Source of the DNA: Neostapfia colusana
Taxonomy: Eukaryota > Streptophyta > Magnoliopsida > Poales > Poaceae
Direction of reading: 5' to 3'
NCBI GenBank assembly: GCA_030760725.1
Contig: JASWHV010000012.1
Span: 48,701,652-48,765,651 of the forward strand
DNA: 64,000 nucleotides
Under the pieces are notes generated by a model that was not told the DNA's origin, made no database searches, and saw only the letters and a list, made by a program, of their open reading frames with translations. The translations under genes were made by a program, and so were the position numbers. Each line of letters starts with the position of its first letter. The stretch's first letter is position 1. Below, in pieces: positions 58,069-64,000 of the stretch.

Positions 58069-60443
58069 ACCCCCGATCCGATCAGTTTTTCCCACGCGAT
58101 CGCCGATTTTCACTCCGGTGAGCACCGAGACTTCGCCGGTGAATTCTGGCCGATCTAAGCTCGGAAACTCTGATCTAACTCGCTGGTTTTGATCCACCGC
58201 CTCCGGGGAACTTTGCAGGTGCAGAAAACTCGGAGAGTTACGGTGTAAACGCAGCGCCGACGAGCTTCGCCGTGGTTTTGCCTCGGACCTCGCCGCCGAT
58301 CACTTTCCAGGACCCCCGAGCTCGAGAAAACCCCCGAGGTGACATCCCTGACCTCCCCTCTACCGATCTATGCCATAAGATCACAGTTCAAGGTAGAATT
58401 CTCGCAGAACCGAAACTTTCCGGCGAGATCGCCGCTTCCCGCCGCCGTGCGCCGCCGGCAGCGCCGCCCGCGCTCGATCAGAGCGACGTGGCCGCTTGTG
58501 CGCCGTTTATTTTAAATCACACGGTAGACTTTAAAACCCCGCGTACCGGTTCGATGTTATAATCTCAGCCGTCGGTTTAAAATCGGACGGTCCATGTCAG
58601 CCCCGCGTTATAAAGACTGGAATTCTTACGTGCTACCCCCTGGGGTTCTCTGGAATTGAGAGCTAACCCCGGAAACTTCAGATCTAGCCCCTGGAACTCC
58701 AGAAAATCATGTAAATTCATTTAAAAATCAGTTTTAGCCCCTGGACTTAATAGAAATTAGGAAAAACACCTCTGATAAGTGCAGCTGGACCCCTGGAAAT
58801 TATGAAAATAATATTATAGACCCTGTAATGGGGTGAACTCATTATTTTAGCCTTGTTTAGTATTTAATTTAGAAAATTTAATATGTAACTAGTGTTTAAA
58901 AATTTAAAAGTGGGACAAACCTAATTGTCAAAATTAATTAAAAACTTTCTCAGTACTTAGAAAACTTTGGAGTGAGGTAAAAATAGATTTTTGGGCTGAA
59001 ATAAATCTGTTTTATCTATTATTCACATTTATTAGTATAGGGACACATTTTTGAAGTAAAGAATAATTATAGAAAAATAGGGAAAATAATTATGAAATAG
59101 TATACATCAGAGGCAAAGGTTAAAATATGTTATTCAATTATTTAGGACCAAAACCTATACTGTTTAGATGATGTGTATTACTAATTTCATAATAAAATAC
59201 ACAATTATGCATAGGAATATAAATCTGAAAATATAGCAACTAGTAAATGATAAATGGAATTTCTAAAATACAAAGCATTCAGTTTAGGGTTGATAGAAGT
59301 TATGAAAGCACATATGGGGAAGAATAATACTTTTCATACACACTTTGTAGTAAAAAGGTGAAGTAGTTGAATATAAGAAATTTATTGGAAACCCATATAA
59401 ATAGTATGTAAGTATAAAAGTGGACACAAAAGTGGAGATCATATACACATGGTTAAAAGTGCATGCAAGCCACAACTCAACACACATAAAGTAACCACAA
59501 CACATAATGGTAAAGAACTTTTATAAATATGAATGTGTGGTTTGTATGAAGTAAGAAGTGTGAATTATGTCTTATGATTGTTGTTCTTCTTTTGCTATGT
59601 GTGATGGTATGAAGTAGAACCTGCTCAAGAGCAAGTTAACCCTTTCCAAGATCAGGACTACCAATTTCAAGAGCAGCAAGAAGGAGGCAAGTGTCCTTGA
59701 CCACTTTGATCCTATGCTAGGATGTGTAGATAGAATTATTTGCATTGTCAAGTTAAATATGAAACCCATGCTAGGAAGTTTCCCTAGAATTGCATTACCT
59801 TGTTTCCTTGAAGCTTGGGTTGGGATTTATTTTGTCATGTCATTTATTTACATGCATATGCTTAGCCATGCTTAGAATGGGATATTTGGGAAATGAGATC
59901 ATCAGTTTATATTACCATACTCTTGAATGAGACATTGTGAGTTATGTAGAGGTAGGGATCAAGGCAAGTTGGATGTTTTGGTTGTGTGCTGGGTGCACGA
60001 GACTTGGGTTTGTGTTTAGTACTTGCCTGGATCCTAAGGACCGGTTCATGGAGCATGTAACCAGGCTTTACAGTGCCAACCACATGCTGAGATGGGGCAG
60101 CTTGGCCAATTAATTAGGTGTATCCCCGGTGTAGTATGGGTGTGTTGGATGGTGCGGGGAGTAGGTGTCAGCTGGACTACCATATGAACCGCAAGGCTCA
60201 AGAGGGGGCCACTGCAGCGGGGTTGGAGCCTCTTGTATGCTGTTAGGGGTGAAACCTCAGCGGGCCCACGCTCGTCGGGAATCCCTTTGTAAAGGCTTCG
60301 TAGTGATCTCTTGGCCGCACACCTGGGAAGTGTGAATGTGGATCGTAGCCACTGGCATAATGGAGGTTCTTTTAGTCCACCCGGCAACGGGGGATGAAAT
60401 CACTACTTGTGGGTACAGTGGTACAAACTCTGCAGAGTCAAAA

Positions 60444-60455
60444 CTGTCTTGACAG
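60444..60455. other. Second LTR palindrome (CTGTCTTGACAG) in LTR F
   Basis: Inverse of the C site, next to CTCTGCAGAG. Confidence 0.65.
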
Positions 60456-60715
60456 TCGTGCTCACGGTTAAGAGCGGCCTGGACTTATTCATGATTAGAG
60501 GATTGATGGTTTTGGAAGTTAAGCGGGGAGCTTAACATTGGAAATGATGTTATGGTTATTGAATTATGATGATGGGATGGGAGATTTGGACCATTTCACC
60601 TGTGTAGTAATGTAGGTGCTTAATAAGCTAAGGTGATAGGTATTAATTGCGTAGAGCTTTAACCATGAGTTCAACCTCTCCTTGTTCTAGCCATGCATGA
60701 TATAATTTTCCCACA

Positions 60716-60746
60716 CTTGCTGAGTACCATTGGTACTCAACCTTGC
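60716..60746 (+). promoter_or_regulatory. 31-nt composite palindrome in LTR F
   Basis: CTTGC-TGAGTAC-N5-GTACTCA-N2-CTTGC, spacer CATTG, about 340 nt before the PBS. Confidence 0.85.
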
Positions 60747-61083
60747 ATATTTGTTGGTTTATATTGCTGCTCAGGTCAAGATAATGAGGTGGTGTATAAT
60801 GACCAAGACTTTGGACCCGAGGAAGGTTTTTAGGTTCATGGAGACCCCCGGGCAACGCCTGTGATGGAGCCCTAAAGAATAATATTCCGCTGCTAGTTTA
60901 TTTACTTGTGATGAAGCATTAGTGTCCATTGAGACATTTGCAATGTAAGACTTATTTATATTCGACACCTGGCTTGTAATAAATGATGCTTCACTATTTG
61001 TCATCACATGTATGAGAAAATGATCCTGGCATACATGTGATATTCACTTGGTTGTTCTTCGGAAAAACCGGGTGTGACAGAGG

Positions 61084-61096
61084 TGGTATCAGAGCC
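61084..61096 (+). promoter_or_regulatory. Element F primer binding site (initiator Met tRNA)
   Basis: TGGTATCAGAGCC, 4 nt (GAGG) after the LTR. Confidence 0.95.
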
Positions 61097-61295
61097 AAGG
61101 TTGCCCGTAGGAACGTGGACCTAGGTAGAAATGGACGTATTTAAGGGCCCTATTTTCTTAAAAACTATTTTCCAAGGTGTGGGTGGAAAAGTGTTATTAA
61201 AGGAGTCATTTTCTTCATCTTACCCCAACTTTCATTCAAAATAGGATTTTTATTTGATAACTTATCTAACCTAATTTTAAATTCTTTTGTTTTAG

Positions 61296-62075
61296 ATGGT
61301 TCGCATGATTCGCACCGCTCGTAAGTCCACAGGAGGGAGAGTTCCCGTAGTGGCCCTTGCCGAAAGAGAGGAGAGTCGTCCCATGACGTACCTTTCCTAC
61401 GGATTGGCAGTAGGAGACTTGTTGCGTCGTCTTCGACGTATGCTCGAAGCCGCCGGCAATACGGGCAAGCTAATCATCCACTATAACTCCACCAGGACCA
61501 TCCGTGAGAAGAGGGAAGAATGGAGTTCGGAGATGAGGATTATACACGAGAATCAGCTGCTTAAGATTCACCACTCTCCAGCTTGTCGAGCAACACAAGT
61601 TGACGCGGAGAAAGATGTCACTTGGGAGGCCATCACCTGCCAGAGTCACATCTATCGTCGCCACTTGGACAAAACTGAGTACATGTATGTCCTCCAACGT
61701 GAGAGTGGTACCACGGAATACAAGTACCCACCGGTGCAGCAAGGGACTTCCCATGAGCACATGGACTTGTGCTTGGAGGATGCTGCTATGCTCAGCACTC
61801 GACTGCAGGAGTGTCAACAAGAGCTTCAGGATGTCCGAGACACCCTGAAGGAAACGGAGGCGTTGCTGCGAGCTTGCTTAAAGGCGAGAGAAAGAGGAGA
61901 TGGGAATGAACTGTGTGTCACCGTGAGTGATCCATGGACTCCTGACTCCCCGGATCGCCGAGCAATCAGGCGTCGTCGCACTTCTCCACCAGCAGCCTCT
62001 CCACCCAAAGCAGAGTCAGAAGGTAGCCGAAATGAGGAGGAAGATCCCGAAGAGCCAGCTCAAGAGGACGAGTAG
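61296..62075 (+). CDS. Element F accessory ORF1 (259 aa, intact), H3-tail-like N-terminus
   Basis: Function unknown. The ATG at 61296 is the first in-frame ATG after the PBS. Residues 7-22 (TARKSTGGRVPVVALA) match histone H3 residues 6-21 at 11 of 16 positions, including the ARKS core around Lys9. Residues 31-150 are mixed, charged and rich in Arg, His and Tyr. Residues about 154-201 look like a coiled coil (EDAAMLSTRLQECQQELQDV). Residues 221-228 (RRAIRRRR) could be a nuclear localisation signal, followed by Ser-Pro pairs and an acidic tail (239-259). No catalytic motif is recognised. The layout fits a nuclear or chromatin-linked accessory protein, an inference only. The next gene, gag-pol, starts 301 nt later. 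Confidence 0.8.
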   Translation: MVRMIRTARKSTGGRVPVVALAEREESRPMTYLSYGLAVGDLLRRLRRMLEAAGNTGKLIIHYNSTRTIREKREEWSSEMRIIHENQLLKIHHSPACRATQVDAEKDVTWEAITCQSHIYRRHLDKTEYMYVLQRESGTTEYKYPPVQQGTSHEHMDLCLEDAAMLSTRLQECQQELQDVRDTLKETEALLRACLKARERGDGNELCVTVSDPWTPDSPDRRAIRRRRTSPPAASPPKAESEGSRNEEEDPEEPAQEDE

Positions 62076-62376
62076 TGTAGAGTCTTTCCCCTAGCTAGCA
62101 AGAGGTCGAGTAGTCGAGTCGTTACGTAGTTAATGGTGTGATGATGCTTGGTGTGTGACGTGAGTTGTGGAAGCCATGAGCAATTGTCCACAGCCTCGTC
62201 TTCAGATTGTTTTGCTTTGATGTGTGAACCTACAGGAAATAATAGTGCATTTATTTGGTGTGAGATATAAACCCTCGCAAAATTTTAACAAAGCCTCAAC
62301 ACCTCAAAGTACCAACGAATGAAAGTAGTAAGATGATACTAAATGGTATCAAATTAACATATGTTGATTCTGCCAG
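62076..62376 (+). other. Spacer between ORF1 and gag-pol in element F
   Basis: About 300 nt, conserved with C and A, with no long frame. It ends TCTGCCAG directly before the gag ATG, which also resembles a splice acceptor. Confidence 0.5.
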
Positions 62377-64000
62377 ATGGCCGGAAGAGGAAAAGGACGT
62401 GCTGCCAACCCCGTCAACAACAATGATGAGGCATGCAACCCTCATCTTTCTGGAGGCCAGGACAGGGGTGGTCGACGTGAAGAAGTTGATCCTCTCCACC
62501 AAATGCTGGAGAATCAAAATCAGCTTATCCAGAACTTGACTCAAGTGGTGGCCAACTTGCATCAAGTTCCACCTCCACAAGCTGCACCACGCCAACCAAG
62601 GTTGAGTGAGTTTCTAGGAACTCAACCCCCAAAGTTTGCAAGTGCTGCTGAACCTCTGGAGGCAGATGATTGGCTGAAGACCATTGAAAGTAAGATGAGG
62701 ATCATACAGTGCCAAGGGTATGAGAGGGTGCTGTTTGCCTCTCATCAATTGCAGGGACCTGCTGCTGATTGGTGGACTGCCTACGTGGCCGCCCATCATG
62801 ACCCTGAGAACATCACTTGGGAAGAGTTCAAGCGTAGCTTCCGCAACCACTACATCCCAAGAGGTGAACTCAAAAACAAGAGAAAGGAGTTTCTGGGACT
62901 GCAGCAGGGAAACATGACGGTGAGGGAATACCTCACTAAATTTACTCAACTATCCCGTTATGCTCCACGAGACATAGAGACTGATGAGCAGAAACAAGAT
63001 TGTTTCGTGGAAGGACTTACCGCAGAGATGCAGTGTGCAATGTCCTCCAATGAGTATGAAAGCTTTCAAAAGATGGTGGACAGAGCATTTGTGGTGGAAA
63101 GGAAGCTAAAGGCCCTGGAAAATGAGAATAAGAGGAAGGCGGGGTGGTCACATCAGGCCTCAGGGAGCAACACCCGCCCACGTATGATGCAGCAACCTAC
63201 GGGGCAGACGAGCCGTGCTGCGGTACCCTATTCAGCACCAAGAGGGTACAACCCAAACTACAGGCCACCCGCAGCACCAGCACAGCCGCAATGTCAGTTT
63301 GTGCAGCAGCCTCGCCCCGCATATCCACCTCGACCAGCAGTGCAAGGACCCCCGAACCAACCCCAAGACAACAAAGGCCAAGCACCTAAGGTTGGGGTGC
63401 AATGTTTTAGCTGTGGTGAAGTGGGGCACTATGCCCATAAGTGCCCTAAGAAGAAGCCCGCGCAGCCACAACAGCAGAATGTAATGAGAGGACGGGTGAA
63501 CCACGTCACTATGGAGGAAGCACAAGAGGCACCCGACGTGGTAGTTGGTAAGTTTCCTACCAATTTACACCTTGCAACTCTGCTGTTTGATTCTGGTGCT
63601 ACCCACTCATTCATTGCTAAAGGGTTTGCTAAGAAACATGACCTAGCAACCACACAAATGAACCATATGCTAGCGGTAAACTCTCCAGGTGGAGAAATAA
63701 GGACAAGACAAGTGTGTCCCAAAGTGAGCCTAGACATTAATGGGGTAGTATTTACGGCTAACCTCATAGTGATAGATTCACAAGGGATAGATATTATTTT
63801 GGGTATGGATTGGTTGACCAAACATAAAGGAATCATCCATTGTTCGACCAGAACGGTGGAACTAACTCACCCCAATGGCACAAGAGTAAAGTTCATAACG
63901 ATACACGAGCCTAGGAGGGACATTAAATTAAATCAAGTGGAGGTGAAAGTTGAGGAAATCAGGACTATCAGGGAATATCCAGATGTTTTTCTGGAGGAAT
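62377..64000 (+). CDS. Element F Gag-Pol polyprotein, first 541 codons (runs off window)
   Basis: The ATG at 62377 starts MAGRGKGRAANP. The capsid region follows, then the CCHC knuckle CFSCGEVGHYAHKC (about 63403-63444), protease with LFDSGATHSFI (about 63585), and the start of reverse transcriptase at the right edge. No stop is seen in 541 codons. It aligns residue by residue with the C polyprotein, with a few substitutions, for example Pro to Leu in DVFLEE at the very end. Roles are as described for C. Completeness cannot be judged. Confidence 0.93.
   Translation, partial: MAGRGKGRAANPVNNNDEACNPHLSGGQDRGGRREEVDPLHQMLENQNQLIQNLTQVVANLHQVPPPQAAPRQPRLSEFLGTQPPKFASAAEPLEADDWLKTIESKMRIIQCQGYERVLFASHQLQGPAADWWTAYVAAHHDPENITWEEFKRSFRNHYIPRGELKNKRKEFLGLQQGNMTVREYLTKFTQLSRYAPRDIETDEQKQDCFVEGLTAEMQCAMSSNEYESFQKMVDRAFVVERKLKALENENKRKAGWSHQASGSNTRPRMMQQPTGQTSRAAVPYSAPRGYNPNYRPPAAPAQPQCQFVQQPRPAYPPRPAVQGPPNQPQDNKGQAPKVGVQCFSCGEVGHYAHKCPKKKPAQPQQQNVMRGRVNHVTMEEAQEAPDVVVGKFPTNLHLATLLFDSGATHSFIAKGFAKKHDLATTQMNHMLAVNSPGGEIRTRQVCPKVSLDINGVVFTANLIVIDSQGIDIILGMDWLTKHKGIIHCSTRTVELTHPNGTRVKFITIHEPRRDIKLNQVEVKVEEIRTIREYPDVFLEE

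Larger units (their letters stand above)
57645..61079 (+). repeat. Element F 5' LTR (3435 bp)
   Basis: TGTAACACCC...GGGTGTGACA, followed by the PBS. It has a TATA box (58062), a GC-rich block (58080-58620) with potential splice donors CCGGTGAGC (58117) and GAGGTGACA (58336) and a TTTGCAG acceptor (58213-58219), an AT-rich block, and the conserved distal block with both palindromes. Confidence 0.95.
57645..64000 (+). mobile_element. Element F: Ty3/gypsy chromovirus, A/C family, right end outside window
   Basis: Plus strand: 5' LTR, PBS, ORF1 and the start of gag-pol. Similar to C throughout. Left flank CCATG (57640-57644) is the expected target duplication, but the right copy is outside the window. 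ORF1 is intact here, unlike in C. Confidence 0.95.

Overview
The window is plant nuclear repeat DNA, most likely from a grass (Poaceae). Very long LTR Ty3/gypsy chromoviruses with initiator-Met tRNA primer sites, CACTA (En/Spm-type) DNA transposons with TNP2-like transposase, and one Ty1/copia element are stacked inside one another. I found no convincing single-copy host gene, tRNA, rRNA or CRISPR. The grass assignment rests on repeat style only; the species cannot be told.

Layout, left to right. 1-8450: minus-strand gypsy element A (gag-pol pseudogene, accessory ORF1, PBS, long 5' LTR), cut by the window edge. 8451-14510: decayed plus-strand gypsy element B with its 3' LTR. 14511-14737: a CACTA end. 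14738-14812: the end of an LTR of the same family as LTR H. 15162-22434: complete but decayed CACTA-1, with TGT target duplication, TNP2 pseudogene and a second multi-exon gene. 22579-25120: plus-strand LTR G. 25121-30592: LTR H, itself split by a solo LTR at 25994-28697. 30619-52339: minus-strand gypsy element D, whose 3' LTR is split by complete element C (33795-46639, target duplication GTTAA, near-identical LTRs, intact 1489-aa gag-pol). 52340-55166: CACTA-E inside D's leader. 55167-57644: copia element inside CACTA-E. 57645-64000: plus-strand gypsy element F inside the copia gag, running off the right edge.

Elements A, C and F are one family. Their order is LTR (about 3.4-3.5 kb), initiator-Met PBS, an accessory ORF1 of about 259 aa, about 300 nt, then a single-frame Gag-protease-RT-RNase H-integrase polyprotein ending in a chromodomain-like tail (seen in C), a polypurine tract and the LTR. 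This fits Tekay/Del-type chromoviruses, apart from ORF1.

The most interesting signals are: (1) ORF1 begins with a near copy of the histone H3 tail around K9 (TARKSTGG, with further matches), in an element whose integrase carries a chromodomain-like tail; (2) a 31-nt composite palindrome, GCAAG-N2-TGAGTAC-N5-GTACTCA-GCAAG, kept at constant size in LTRs of several otherwise divergent families; (3) a second LTR palindrome whose arms differ by paired changes; (4) a hairpin next to the polypurine tract shared by B, C and D; (5) element C, which looks very young and has intact gag-pol but a stop at ORF1 codon 26.
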